This document shows, one piece after another, positions 28,042 through 36,948 of a stretch of DNA of 64,000 bases (positions are counted from its first letter, which is position 1; each line of letters opens with the position of its first letter). The notes under the pieces were generated by a model. It had not been told where the DNA came from. It saw nothing but the letters and a program-made list of their open reading frames with translations, and made no database searches. The position numbers and the translations under genes are program-made. Origin of the DNA: Carboxylicivirga mesophila (lineage in GTDB: Bacteria > Bacteroidota > Bacteroidia > Bacteroidales > Marinilabiliaceae); NCBI RefSeq assembly GCF_018271975.1, contig NZ_JAGUCN010000003.1, positions 124,001-188,000 on the forward strand, in the 5' to 3' direction.

Positions 28042-28833
28042 TCAAGGGTGATATATGTCATTATTTCCAACTTTAAGGCTATCCGAATTGAGAGCCAGAA
28101 ACTCTTCAAACACCAGATTAATGGCCTCCATCATTTTATAATCGCTAAGATCAGGATTGATTTTATGCTTAGTCCGTAGAAATACCATAAACGAATCCAG
28201 GTCGGCGCCATCCAACTTTGTCAGGTATTGCATATTTTCCCTGGAAGTCATCTCTCTGAATCGTTCATAACGCTTTTCATTGGCCGAAAAAGCTGCGTAC
28301 TTTTTTTCTTTTCGGGTAGCACTGCCCCCACCAAACGCTATACCAGGCCCAAACCGTTTATCCTTTTCGCGAATAGCCTTCTTAACAGCCATTACATTAA
28401 CACTAATAGGCATGTGATAGCGGTTATCGGGCATCATATCCATATTGGCCACCATGTGCCTGAACGAAGCATAGGACTTAAACATCAGCACATCAACGGA
28501 CCCGAGTTCGTAGCTTTTTTCATTGACTACCCAAAGCAACGTATCACTAAGCATTTCATCCTTAACAACAAGCATGGTATCCTGATAACCCAAACACCTA
28601 AAAAACAGGGTATCTGTAGCCATGGTAGTTAACTTAAACACTCCACTTTCATTGGTTTCCTTACCATAACCTGTATGACTGTTGGCCACAAAGGCAAATG
28701 GCACCGCTGTGGTACTGTCGCTTTTTACAACCTTGCCTACCATAATAACACGGTGATCATCATCATTTTGAGCCATTAGCCGTTGAGCAGTCATTAAAAC
28801 CAATATCGTTATCAGTGCGCGCATCCTATTCAT
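28042..28833 (-). CDS. Secreted protein with carboxypeptidase-regulatory-like domain
   Basis: I choose the ATG at 28833 (263 residues), because it gives a signal peptide (MRALITILVLMTAQRLMAQ after the first two residues) and overlaps the preceding gene by 8 bases; the longer frame from 28962 has no secretory start. A CarboxypepD_reg-like beta-sandwich is seen at about residues 28-110 (VMVGKVVKSDSTTAVPFAF, GVFKLTTMATDTLFFRCLGY). The remaining 150 residues are charged and unrecognised. It is coupled to a similar upstream gene. The role is unknown; related domains occur in envelope proteins. Confidence 0.75.
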   Translation of the reverse strand: MNRMRALITILVLMTAQRLMAQNDDDHRVIMVGKVVKSDSTTAVPFAFVANSHTGYGKETNESGVFKLTTMATDTLFFRCLGYQDTMLVVKDEMLSDTLLWVVNEKSYELGSVDVLMFKSYASFRHMVANMDMMPDNRYHMPISVNVMAVKKAIREKDKRFGPGIAFGGGSATRKEKKYAAFSANEKRYERFREMTSRENMQYLTKLDGADLDSFMVFLRTKHKINPDLSDYKMMEAINLVFEEFLALNSDSLKVGNNDIYHP

Positions 28834-29596
28834 CTTTTTTATATTCCTCCAACAAATCAACCACCTTATATTTGATACTAAGTGGTGTATCCATTTCACT
28901 GAACTTAATGTGTTCATTACAATACATAATAAACTCATCCAATTCAGTTCCCTTATACCCACTCACTTCACTTAACATCTCTATCGTCATCATCTGCCGC
29001 TGCTTTTCATACTTCAGCAACTTCATCATTTTTCGCTTTTGCTTCTCTGTTTTAGATGTATAGTAATAGATGACATTTGCAGGCTGCAAAAAAGCAGCTA
29101 ACACAGGTGGATTACGCCTGTAGGTAGGCAGAATATCCACAGGGACATCTGGTTGTCGGCCAAGTTCAATATCAGCCGGCAACACCAGATCCATTTCCAT
29201 CTGCTTACTCCTCATCATCTTCAGCTTATCCTGATAATCCATATAATGCTTGTTCGAATTAACATCCACCTGCTGAATCTGGTAAGAAGTAGCCTTAAGG
29301 GGGAACAGATACATTAAATCGGGGTCAATATGGAGACTATCCAGATAAAACGTGCGGGCCTCGAAGCCCAAAGCGAATACTTTTATGCTGTCATTGGCAT
29401 CTAGTATCACCTTAAACTCACCCGCTGAATCAGCCGCAAATACATTCATTTTTTTAAAGCTGGCCACCTGGGCAAGTGGTATATTGCGTTTATCACCCTG
29501 TGTCATCACTTTACCGTGCAACCACACTTGCCTGGTTTGAGCAGATAAGGCACTCACACAACTAAAAAAGACCACTAATAAACAGATTTTCTTCAT
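28826..29596 (-). CDS. Secreted protein with carboxypeptidase-regulatory-like domain
   Basis: The protein has 256 residues with a signal peptide ending at about SALSAQ (residue 20). A beta-sandwich like that of its downstream neighbour spans about 24-105 (WLHGKVMTQGDKRNIPLAQVASF, GEFKVILDANDSIKVFALGFEARTF). The second half is helical and rich in Lys, Met and Glu. The two genes overlap and look like diverged tandem duplicates. No catalytic motif is visible. They stand alone between the divergent dapD and the ilv leader. Confidence 0.75.
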   Translation of the reverse strand: MKKICLLVVFFSCVSALSAQTRQVWLHGKVMTQGDKRNIPLAQVASFKKMNVFAADSAGEFKVILDANDSIKVFALGFEARTFYLDSLHIDPDLMYLFPLKATSYQIQQVDVNSNKHYMDYQDKLKMMRSKQMEMDLVLPADIELGRQPDVPVDILPTYRRNPPVLAAFLQPANVIYYYTSKTEKQKRKMMKLLKYEKQRQMMTIEMLSEVSGYKGTELDEFIMYCNEHIKFSEMDTPLSIKYKVVDLLEEYKKDE

Positions 29597-29757
29597 ATAC
29601 AGAGATTAGGCAAGGTTAAGATAAAACAAGTTAGGAAGTAGCGTGTTATTTTTTCAACAAACGGAGATATAATTAACAGCTTTTAACAGGTAAATACTAA
29701 TTAGTTAAAACAAAATTGCTTATCAGTTTTTTATAGTGAAGTCTTATAATTAAGAAC

Positions 29758-29765
29758 TATTTTTG
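29758..29765 (+). promoter_or_regulatory. Putative -7 element for dapD
   Basis: TATTTTTG fits TAnnTTTG, 26 bases upstream of the dapD start. No good -33 TTTG is seen at the expected distance. Confidence 0.4.
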
Positions 29766-29791
29766 CCATCAAACATAAAAATCAGAAGTAA

Positions 29792-30607
29792 ATGAGCGAT
29801 TTGAAGAGTATCATTGAAAAAGCCTGGGAAGACAGGTCGATGCTAAATAACCCGGCAACCGTTGAAGCCATCAAAACAGTAATTGAACAACTGGATAAAG
29901 GAGAAATTCGTGTGGCAGAACCACAGGGAGACGAATGGATTGTAAATGAATGGGTGAAGAAAGCTGTTATTCTTTATTTTCCAACTCAGCAGATGGAAAC
30001 CATTGAGGTGGGTCCATTTGAATTCCATGATAAAATTGCGCTTAAGAAAGATTACGCTTCACAGGGCGTACGCGTTGTACCGCATGCTGTGGCACGCTAT
30101 GGCGCCTTCTTAGAATCGGGCGTGGTTATGATGCCATCGTATGTGAACATTGGGGCCTATGTAGGATCAGGAACCATGGTGGATACCTGGGCCACAGTAG
30201 GTAGCTGTGCACAAATTGGTAAAAACGTTCACCTGAGCGGTGGTGTTGGTATTGGTGGTGTATTAGAACCAGTACAAGCTGCTCCTGTAATTATCGAAGA
30301 CGATGCCTTTGTTGGTTCGCGTTGTATTGTGGTTGAAGGCGTGCATGTTGGTAAAGAAGCCGTTTTGGGGGCCAACGTGGTATTAACAGCATCAACCAAA
30401 ATTATTGACGTAAGCGGCAACGAGCCCAAGGAATACAAAGGCTATGTACCTCCGCGCTCGGTGGTGATACCAGGTAGCATCACCAAGAAATTCCCTGCCG
30501 GTGAATACCAGGTGCCTGCAGCCTTGATTATTGGTAAGCGTAAAGAATCGACCGATAAAAAGACCTCATTAAACGATGCACTGCGCGAAAATAATGTAGC
30601 GGTTTAA
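29792..30607 (+). CDS. dapD: 2,3,4,5-tetrahydropyridine-2,6-dicarboxylate N-succinyltransferase
   Basis: The protein has 271 residues, close to the family norm. It succinylates tetrahydrodipicolinate in the succinylase route to meso-diaminopimelate and lysine. The N-terminal helical domain (about 1-95) is followed by a left-handed beta-helix of hexapeptide repeats (about 100-240; for example MMPSYVNIGAYVGSGTMVDTWATVGSCAQIG). It stands alone, with its own terminator. Presence implies diaminopimelate-type peptidoglycan and succinylated intermediates. Confidence 0.97.
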   Translation: MSDLKSIIEKAWEDRSMLNNPATVEAIKTVIEQLDKGEIRVAEPQGDEWIVNEWVKKAVILYFPTQQMETIEVGPFEFHDKIALKKDYASQGVRVVPHAVARYGAFLESGVVMMPSYVNIGAYVGSGTMVDTWATVGSCAQIGKNVHLSGGVGIGGVLEPVQAAPVIIEDDAFVGSRCIVVEGVHVGKEAVLGANVVLTASTKIIDVSGNEPKEYKGYVPPRSVVIPGSITKKFPAGEYQVPAALIIGKRKESTDKKTSLNDALRENNVAV

Positions 30608-30704
30608 TTACAGACTAATAGAGGCTAGACTTATAGACTAAAGATGATTGACAGCTTGCTTAGCTGAAGAGTTTATAGTTTAAATGCTTAGCGTATAAGA
30701 TAGC

Positions 30705-30742
30705 AACCTGATGGGATTTGGCATCCTGTCAGGTTTTTTTTT
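30705..30742 (+). terminator. Terminator after dapD
   Basis: A 13-bp stem with two G-U pairs (30705-30717 with 30723-30735) and a T9 run. Its sequence closely resembles the leuB terminator at 15526-15558. Confidence 0.8.
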
Positions 30743-30820
30743 GCATTAGAAGCGTCTTCAAGTGATTACTTTTAGGGGAAGCCCCTGACAAACCAATCAA
30801 TTCTAAAATCCGGCAATCCA

Positions 30821-30852
30821 TTGTCATCTTCAATCGTCTTTTTCTATCTTCG
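30821..30852 (+). promoter_or_regulatory. Putative promoter of the Sua5/YrdC-family gene
   Basis: TTGT (30821-30824), a 20-base spacer and TATCTTCG (30845-30852) approximate the Bacteroidota consensus, 17 bases before the ATG. Confidence 0.45.
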
Positions 30853-30869
30853 TAAAAAAACAAACTAAC

Positions 30870-31433
30870 ATGCACGACGATTTAAAACAAGCCCTTGAGG
30901 TGTTGCGCAATGGCGGCATCATCCTGTATCCAACAGATACTATTTGGGGCATAGGCTGCGATGCGACTAACGCCGACGCAGTAAGACGTGTCTATGAACT
31001 AAAGCAGCGCGACAACTCTAAAGGCATGCTGGTTTTGCTTGACAATACAGCCAAGCTGGCCGGCTACGCGAATGACATACCTGAGGTAGCTTACGATATG
31101 GCCGAACTCACTACTAAGCCGTTAACAATTATCTATGATGATGCCAAAAATCTGGCACCTAATATTCTGGCAGCCGATGGCAGTGTGGGCATCCGCATCA
31201 CTGAGGAACAGTTTTCGAAAGAGTTGTGTGCCCGTTTTAAAAAGCCTATTGTATCAACATCTGCCAATTCGAACGGCGAGCCATCACCTGAGAATTTTGC
31301 TCAAGTGAATGAAGCAATAAAGGCAGGAGTTGATTACATCGTTAAGTTCAGACAAGACGAAATGAAAAATCCGGCACCATCGAGCATTATCAAATTAACT
31401 AAGGATGGGCAGGTTACAATCATAAGGGAGTAA
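30870..31433 (+). CDS. L-threonylcarbamoyladenylate synthase (Sua5/YciO/YrdC family)
   Basis: The protein has 187 residues, a single YrdC domain without the Sua5 C-terminal extension. The family makes threonylcarbamoyl-AMP for the t6A37 modification of ANN-decoding tRNAs. The N-terminal block GGIILYPTDTIWGIGCDATN (near residues 14-33) and LKQRDNSKGMLVLL match YrdC, and SANSNGEPSPENF near residue 130 is the expected binding loop. A YciO-type protein with a different role cannot be excluded. The following thioesterase gene starts 30 bases later. Confidence 0.88.
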   Translation: MHDDLKQALEVLRNGGIILYPTDTIWGIGCDATNADAVRRVYELKQRDNSKGMLVLLDNTAKLAGYANDIPEVAYDMAELTTKPLTIIYDDAKNLAPNILAADGSVGIRITEEQFSKELCARFKKPIVSTSANSNGEPSPENFAQVNEAIKAGVDYIVKFRQDEMKNPAPSSIIKLTKDGQVTIIRE

Positions 31434-31463
31434 ACAAAGTTGTTGGCTATAAGTTATAGTTAC

Positions 31464-31889
31464 ATGAAGGAAACAACATTCAACCACAGCACACCGGTCC
31501 AAATCCGGTTTAACGACATAGATGGCTTAGGCCATGTGAATAACACCATCATTCAGGAATATTTTGATCTCGGCCGTATGTATTATATGACCGAGGTATT
31601 GGGGAAAACCATATTTGCCAGTGATGAAACGCTAATTGTAGTGAACATCAACACTGATTTTCTCACCCCCATCTACCTGAAAGACACCATAGAAGTTAAA
31701 ACTGCCATTGTTGGCTTGGGAACTAAAAGCTTAAAGATGGAACAACAGGTGGTATGCAACGCCACACAAACCGTTAAGGCCACATGTAGCTCAGTAATGG
31801 TTGGCTTCAACAAAACCACCGAAGAAGGACTGGAGCTGCTGCCGGCATGGCGCAAAACCATCTCTCAATATGAAGGAAAAGACTTTTAA
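31464..31889 (+). CDS. Acyl-CoA thioesterase, hotdog fold (4HBT family)
   Basis: I choose ATG 31464 (141 residues, MKETTFNHSTPVQIRFNDID), since the frame from 31440 adds only a short unrelated stretch and begins with TTG. The hotdog motif RFNDIDGLGHVNNTIIQEYFDLGR contains the catalytic aspartate of the 4-hydroxybenzoyl-CoA thioesterase type. Substrates could be a range of acyl-CoAs. It probably shares a transcript with the YrdC-family gene. Confidence 0.86.
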   Translation: MKETTFNHSTPVQIRFNDIDGLGHVNNTIIQEYFDLGRMYYMTEVLGKTIFASDETLIVVNINTDFLTPIYLKDTIEVKTAIVGLGTKSLKMEQQVVCNATQTVKATCSSVMVGFNKTTEEGLELLPAWRKTISQYEGKDF

Positions 31890-31919
31890 CCTGAGTTTGA
31901 ACTAAATTTTGAACTCAGG
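31890..31919. terminator. Hairpin between convergent thioesterase and rimM genes
   Basis: CCTGAGTT (31890-31897) pairs with AACTCAGG (31912-31919) and can extend inward to 12 pairs with two G-U pairs. No strong U-run follows, so termination is uncertain. Confidence 0.4.
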
Positions 31920-31962
31920 CATTTAGAGAATCTGCCGACAGCTAGCTTTATGCAGCTGTTGG

Positions 31963-32478
31963 CTATATTAATCCTTCGGGCAAATCAAAAATGACCAGTC
32001 GCTGCTCATCATCAATAGAGACAATAAAATGGTCAACTATCGGAATCAGCACCTCTTCGCCATCATTATCCAGCTCAAACAACGGATTTTTCGAGATCTC
32101 ACGGATGGCCACAATCTCGCCGATATACCCATGACCTGCAGCCTGGGCTTCGTAACCCACCAGCTGATAGGCCGAAAAAGGTGCTTCTTCAACAGCCTCT
32201 TCTCCCTGTTTCTCGACATAAACCGGTGCATCAATCACCTTTAAAGCCTGTTGATCATCTTTCAGCTGCTCTAGCTTTGCCAATACATCGGTTTGATTTT
32301 TCTCACGTGCCTCCTCCAGATAAAAAGGCACTAAACCACCATCCAGTTCAAGGTAAAGAAACTCCACATCCACATCATCAATGGAAAATTCATTAAACAA
32401 TCGCAGCACCACTTCTCCGGCAATGCCGTGTGTTTTAACAATAACGCCAATCTGACGACAGGTATGTTTCTCAATCAT
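31963..32478 (-). CDS. rimM: 16S rRNA processing protein RimM
   Basis: The protein has 171 residues. The N-terminal RimM domain (about 8-90) begins QIGVIVKTHGIAGEVVLRL, and a PRC-barrel domain follows (about 98-171, with EEVLIPIVDHFIVSIDDEQRLVIFDLPEGLI). It assists maturation of the 30S head domain and binds uS19. In many bacteria it neighbours rpsP; here rpsP is about 10 kb away. A -7-like element (TACCTTTG, 32502-32495 on the minus strand) lies just upstream of its start. Confidence 0.95.
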   Translation of the reverse strand: MIEKHTCRQIGVIVKTHGIAGEVVLRLFNEFSIDDVDVEFLYLELDGGLVPFYLEEAREKNQTDVLAKLEQLKDDQQALKVIDAPVYVEKQGEEAVEEAPFSAYQLVGYEAQAAGHGYIGEIVAIREISKNPLFELDNDGEEVLIPIVDHFIVSIDDEQRLVIFDLPEGLI

Positions 32479-32532
32479 TGAAATACTTTTGCTGCAAAGG
32501 TAGAAAAAAAGCTAACAGCTATATCCCATCCA

Positions 32533-33102
32533 TCACTTCCCCCGGTTGTACAAAAAAGCTTTCCAGCGCTCTTCAGTTAAATGAGCTTCTTCCATAGCCG
32601 CTCGTGACAAACTGAAAAACAAATCGGACAAACGATTAATAAACAACAGAATCGAACGCTCAACGGGATGAACCCGATGCAGAGTGGTGAGTTTACGTTC
32701 ACCCTTGCGCAACTGCGAACGCACTACATGGCATAATGCCGATACTTCATTGCCACCTGGCAGTATAAAATGATCCGATCGGCTGCTTAGTCCAGCTTCA
32801 ATTTCATCAATCCATTCTTCACAGAATTTATCCATCCCATCGGGCAAGGGCATGGTATTCTTTTCCTTCAATTCGGCAGGAGTTGCCAGATGACTCATGG
32901 TATTCATCAACTCAACCTGTAAATGATGCAGCTTATCCTGCCATGCGTGTTTAGGATCGAGCTTAGCACGAAGCAACCCAATAAAAGAGTTGACCTCATC
33001 AAAAGTTCCGTAGGCATCCACCCTGATATCATCTTTGGCAACACGCACGCCACCCAGCAAATCTGTTTGTCCTCTGTCTCCGGTTTTTGTATATATCTTC
33101 AT
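32533..33102 (-). CDS. Cob(I)yrinic acid a,c-diamide adenosyltransferase, PduO type
   Basis: The protein has 189 residues. It transfers the adenosyl group of ATP to cobalamin. The ATP-binding N-terminus IYTKTGDRGQTDLLGG and the helical-bundle signatures FILPGGNEVSALCHVVRSQLRKGER and HPVERSILLFINRLSDLFFSLSR are those of PduO/MMAB enzymes. It suggests use of adenosylcobalamin enzymes. No other B12 gene is in the window, and it appears to be a single-gene unit divergent from pdxH. Confidence 0.93.
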   Translation of the reverse strand: MKIYTKTGDRGQTDLLGGVRVAKDDIRVDAYGTFDEVNSFIGLLRAKLDPKHAWQDKLHHLQVELMNTMSHLATPAELKEKNTMPLPDGMDKFCEEWIDEIEAGLSSRSDHFILPGGNEVSALCHVVRSQLRKGERKLTTLHRVHPVERSILLFINRLSDLFFSLSRAAMEEAHLTEERWKAFLYNRGK

Positions 33103-33243
33103 AAAGATAGATTCTGTCTGTTAATTGATAGTTTAGAAACCTTAAACACAAAGCTCGTTAAAAAGTTTGCTCAGTTAAGGCCTCTTTTTTGTGTAAACAA
33201 TAGTGACCATTTCTTGTTCTGAATTTAAAATGAGAACGGAACA

Positions 33244-33882
33244 ATGAACAAACTGGCAGATATACGTAAAGAATACACCAAGGGAAACCTCCACAAAGAG
33301 AACCTGAAAACCTCACCCTTTCAGCAATTTAATGATTGGTTACAGGAAGCCTTGAAGGCTAAATGTAACGAACCTACGGCAGTAACACTGGCAACGGTAG
33401 ATGAGGATTTGATGCCCAATTGCCGCATTGTGTTATTAAAGGACGTACAAACGGATGGTTTCGTTTTTTTCACCAATTACAACAGTAAGAAGGGACAGGA
33501 ACTTTCTGTAACAAATAAGGCTGCCCTTAACTTTTTCTGGCCCGAACTGGAACGTCAGGTGCGCATACGTGGCACCATTAAAAAAGTACCCTCGCTAAAA
33601 TCGGATGAATATTTCCAGTCGCGCCCGCGTGAAAGCCAGTTGGGCGCATGGGCTTCAAACCAAAGTCAGGTGGTTGAAGACAGTCAGCAATTAACCAATA
33701 AATTTGAGCAACTGAAGAAACAGTATGAAGATCAAAGCATACCGCGTCCAGCGCATTGGGGCGGTTACATACTTGAGCCCATCAGCATCGAGTTCTGGCA
33801 AGGTAAGGCCAATCGGATGCATGATCGCTTTCAGTACCACTTAGAGGCTAACAGCTGGATTATCCGGCAGTTGGCACCTTAG
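33244..33882 (+). CDS. pdxH: Pyridoxamine 5'-phosphate oxidase
   Basis: The protein has 212 residues, normal for PdxH. It oxidises PNP and PMP to pyridoxal phosphate with FMN. The N-terminal IRKEYTKGNLHKENL, the FMN-binding RIVLLKDVQTDGFVFFTNYNSKKG (about 60-84), the RPRESQLGAWASNQS block near residue 125 and the C-terminal signature EFWQGKANRMHDRFQY are all present. It ends 10 bases from the convergent gldA gene. Confidence 0.96.
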   Translation: MNKLADIRKEYTKGNLHKENLKTSPFQQFNDWLQEALKAKCNEPTAVTLATVDEDLMPNCRIVLLKDVQTDGFVFFTNYNSKKGQELSVTNKAALNFFWPELERQVRIRGTIKKVPSLKSDEYFQSRPRESQLGAWASNQSQVVEDSQQLTNKFEQLKKQYEDQSIPRPAHWGGYILEPISIEFWQGKANRMHDRFQYHLEANSWIIRQLAP

Positions 33883-33892
33883 GTGTCAGATG

Positions 33893-34798
33893 CTATTCTT
33901 TGGTCAATCCGTGAAACACACTCTCCAGGTTCCGCTCTTGTCGGGTCAAGGTCAGTATGATTAATCCCTGTGCCACCGCAAAGTCAAAAACAGCCTTACG
34001 GATATCGGCTTGGGCATTAATTTCATAGCCGTATCCCGATACGTTTTTGATTTCTCCTGCACCAACAATACCTTGAAGTTCTTCCAATACAGGTTGACGA
34101 TCAAACTCAACAAACACCGTTGAGCTATTACCAGCCTCTAATCGAGACAGGTCGGTGGAAGGATGGTCGATAAGCAATTCGCCCCGGTTTAAAATTATTA
34201 CGCGCTCACAAATAGCTTCCACCTCCTGCATAATATGGGTACTCAGCATCACCGTCTTCTCCTGCCCTACAGTTCTTACCAGGTTACGTATTTCCAGAAT
34301 CTGGTTGGGATCAAGCCCTGTGGTTGGCTCGTCGAGTATGAGCACTTCGGGATCATGAATCAGCGCTTGCGCCAGTCCTACACGTTGCCGATACCCTTTC
34401 GATAAAACACCAATCTTCTTATGCTGTTCTAATCCTAAACCAGTCAGTTCAATCATTTCATCAACATGTGCTCGTTTATTACCCAGCTTGTATAGTTCAG
34501 CCACCATCAAAAGGTATTCATTCACATACATATCCAGATACAGGGGATTATGCTCCGGCAAATAACCAATCTTCCGACGAAATACCTCATTGTAATCGGT
34601 GTTACTAATGCCACACACCTCAACTTCTCCGGCCGACTGCGGCAACAAACCTGAGATTATCTTCATCATCGTCGATTTGCCTGCACCATTAGGTCCAAGG
34701 AAACCAACTATCTCACCTGAAGATATGGAGAATGAAACATCTTTAAGAGCTTTCTGTTGCCCAAATTCCTTAACAACGTTTTTTACAACAATTGACAT
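33893..34798 (-). CDS. gldA: Gliding-motility-type ABC transporter ATP-binding protein GldA
   Basis: The protein has 301 residues. Walker A GPNGAGKST is near residue 35, the signature region LSKGYRQRVGLAQALI near 133 and Walker B VLILDEPTTGLD near 153. The length, and the C-terminal extension of about 80 residues with a degenerate domain, match GldA, needed with GldF/GldG for gliding in Flavobacteriia. Partner genes are not seen here. In non-gliding Bacteroidota the same gene is an ABC-2-type export ATPase, so motility is not established. Confidence 0.85.
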   Translation of the reverse strand: MSIVVKNVVKEFGQQKALKDVSFSISSGEIVGFLGPNGAGKSTMMKIISGLLPQSAGEVEVCGISNTDYNEVFRRKIGYLPEHNPLYLDMYVNEYLLMVAELYKLGNKRAHVDEMIELTGLGLEQHKKIGVLSKGYRQRVGLAQALIHDPEVLILDEPTTGLDPNQILEIRNLVRTVGQEKTVMLSTHIMQEVEAICERVIILNRGELLIDHPSTDLSRLEAGNSSTVFVEFDRQPVLEELQGIVGAGEIKNVSGYGYEINAQADIRKAVFDFAVAQGLIILTLTRQERNLESVFHGLTKE

Positions 34799-34915
34799 AC
34801 TGATTGATTTAATATCTCAAAAGTACGATAAAGAAATGAATCGGGATAAAGACCTAAAAAATGCGAGTCATCATTTACTTTGATAATTGTGCATAGCCCG
34901 CTAAACATTAATGCT

Positions 34916-34923
34916 TACTTTTG
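34916..34923 (+). promoter_or_regulatory. Putative -7 element for ispG
   Basis: TACTTTTG fits TAnnTTTG 30 bases before the chosen ATG. It overlaps the TTG codon that opens the longer frame, which argues against that longer start. No convincing -33 TTTG is seen. Confidence 0.45.
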
Positions 34924-34953
34924 CATTTAATCATTGAATCAATTTACAATCAG

Positions 34954-36825
34954 ATGTCACACGAGCCATTATACTGCGAAGATTTATTTAACTATCACCG
35001 CAACCCCACGCGTCCGGTTAAAGTTGGTATTAAAACCATTGGCGGCAACAGTCCTATTCAAATCCAGTCGATGACCACCACCAATTCCTTAGACGCTGAA
35101 GCGACAGCCACACAGGTGATGAGCATATTGGATGCCGGGGCAGACATTGTGCGCATTACCACCCAGGGACGTAGTGAGGCACACACACTTGAGCAAGTGA
35201 AGCGCATCATACGTGAAAAAGGCTATGAGGCACCGCTGGTAGCTGACATCCATTTCAATCCTAATGCTGCTAAGGTAGCAGCATCCAATGTAGAAAAGGT
35301 CCGTATCAATCCGGGTAATTTCTCTGGCGGAGCTAAAAAGTTCAATCTTGACTATACCAACCAACAATACAACGAAGAACTGGCTGTAGCCAAGTCAAAG
35401 CTGTCAGCCTTTTTGGATGTTTGCAAACAATATGGCACTGCTATTCGAGTAGGCACCAATCATGGCTCCCTTTCTGACCGCATTATGAGCCGTTACGGCG
35501 ATACCCCTCAAGGCATGGTTGAGGCTTGCATGGAATACCTGCGGATGTGTGAAGAGCTGGAGTTTAGAGATATTGTACTAAGCATTAAAGCCAGCAATAC
35601 GCGCATCATGGTGCATACAGTCAGGTTATTGGTATCAGCCATGAAGAAGGAGAATATGAATTACCCCCTTCACCTGGGCGTTACGGAAGCAGGTAGTGAG
35701 GATGAGGGACGCATAAAATCGGCCGTTGGTTCGGGCGCATTGCTTGTTGACGGATTGGGTGATACCATCCGTGTTTCATTGACCGAAGATCCTGAGAAAG
35801 AAGTGCCGGTTGCCACAAAACTGGTTAAACACATCACTGCCAGAAATAACCATCAGCCAATACCTTCAACGGACAAGCTGTATTTCACGCCGTTTGAATA
35901 CAACAGGCGAAAAACACATGCTGTACTCAATATGGGTGGCGATAATGTTCCTGTGGTTATTTGCGAGGCTGTTGACGAGTTTTCAACAGGAAAAGCCCTT
36001 AAACCAGACTATCTGGTAATTGAAAGCCCTGATGATGTCAAAAACCATTATCAGAAATACCTGATACCGTTCAAAGCCTGGAAAACCGCTAATACCTCAG
36101 ATAATACCATTCCGGTATTGACTGCTGAAGAATTTATCGATACACCGGAACTCCCTAAAACAAGCTTTTTATCTATCTCCTATCCTGAATTCAACGATGA
36201 AATAACGGATAAGCTGCGTGAAAACACACAAGTAATTATTCTTCTTGAATCGTCCCACATCAACCGGCCCGTTGAGCAAAGAGCATTTATCTTTAAACTG
36301 ATTGAGCAACAGTTAACACACCCTGTGGTGCTAAACAATAAGTACGAGGACGATAACGATGAAGATTTTCAGATAAAATCAGCAGCCGATGCTGGTATTT
36401 TATTTCTAGATGGCTTAGCCGATGGTTTGTTTTTACATAATCTGGGGAAGATAAAACATCAGGAAATCATTAACACGGCATTCGGTATTTTACAATCATC
36501 AAGGGTACGATTTACCAAAACCGAATTTATCTCATGCCCGGGTTGTGGCCGAACCTTATTTGATCTGCAGGAAACAACACGACAGGTAAAAGCACGCACC
36601 TCGCATCTTAAAGGCCTTAAAGTGGCAGTAATGGGCTGTGTGGTGAATGGCGTTGGCGAAATGGCTGATGCTGACTACGGTTACATTGGCTCCGGCCCTG
36701 ATACGGTTAGCCTGTTTAAAAAACGTGAACTGATTAAACGAAACCTCTCAAAAGAAGAGGCCGTTGACGAACTAATTAACCTGATAAAAGAGCATGGAGA
36801 TTGGGTAGAACCACCTCAGAAATGA
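34954..36825 (+). CDS. ispG: 4-hydroxy-3-methylbut-2-enyl diphosphate synthase (long form)
   Basis: ATG 34954 gives 623 residues. IspG converts MEcPP to HMBPP in the non-mevalonate isoprenoid pathway, using a [4Fe-4S] cluster. The TIM-barrel domain (about 20-290; VGIKTIGGNSPIQIQSMTTTNSLD, VADIHFNPNAA) is followed by a large insert of about 230 residues and then the cluster domain with CPGCGRTLFDLQ near residue 530 and MGCVVNGVGEMADADYGY near 568. The insert is known from plants, Chlamydiae and Bacteroidota and is absent from the shorter proteobacterial form. Downstream hairpin 36865-36886 ends the unit. Confidence 0.95.
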   Translation: MSHEPLYCEDLFNYHRNPTRPVKVGIKTIGGNSPIQIQSMTTTNSLDAEATATQVMSILDAGADIVRITTQGRSEAHTLEQVKRIIREKGYEAPLVADIHFNPNAAKVAASNVEKVRINPGNFSGGAKKFNLDYTNQQYNEELAVAKSKLSAFLDVCKQYGTAIRVGTNHGSLSDRIMSRYGDTPQGMVEACMEYLRMCEELEFRDIVLSIKASNTRIMVHTVRLLVSAMKKENMNYPLHLGVTEAGSEDEGRIKSAVGSGALLVDGLGDTIRVSLTEDPEKEVPVATKLVKHITARNNHQPIPSTDKLYFTPFEYNRRKTHAVLNMGGDNVPVVICEAVDEFSTGKALKPDYLVIESPDDVKNHYQKYLIPFKAWKTANTSDNTIPVLTAEEFIDTPELPKTSFLSISYPEFNDEITDKLRENTQVIILLESSHINRPVEQRAFIFKLIEQQLTHPVVLNNKYEDDNDEDFQIKSAADAGILFLDGLADGLFLHNLGKIKHQEIINTAFGILQSSRVRFTKTEFISCPGCGRTLFDLQETTRQVKARTSHLKGLKVAVMGCVVNGVGEMADADYGYIGSGPDTVSLFKKRELIKRNLSKEEAVDELINLIKEHGDWVEPPQK

Positions 36826-36864
36826 TTTTTAATCAAAGAAATACGTCCGGTCGTGGATTTTTTG

Positions 36865-36887
36865 AATCGTTCGGAGCGATTTTTTTG
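36865..36887 (+). terminator. Terminator after ispG
   Basis: AATCG (36865-36869) pairs with CGATT (36877-36881) over a 7-base loop and is followed by T residues. The stem is short, the U-run good. Confidence 0.55.
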
Positions 36888-36948
36888 CTATGTGGGTCTA
36901 ATTTTATAAATTGCGTATCCCAAAAATAACTAATTGAGTCTAGCCTAA

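Noticed and set aside
34921-34953. Upstream TTG start for ispG
   Set aside because: The TTG lies inside a -7 promoter element, and the family N-terminus begins at the ATG at 34954.
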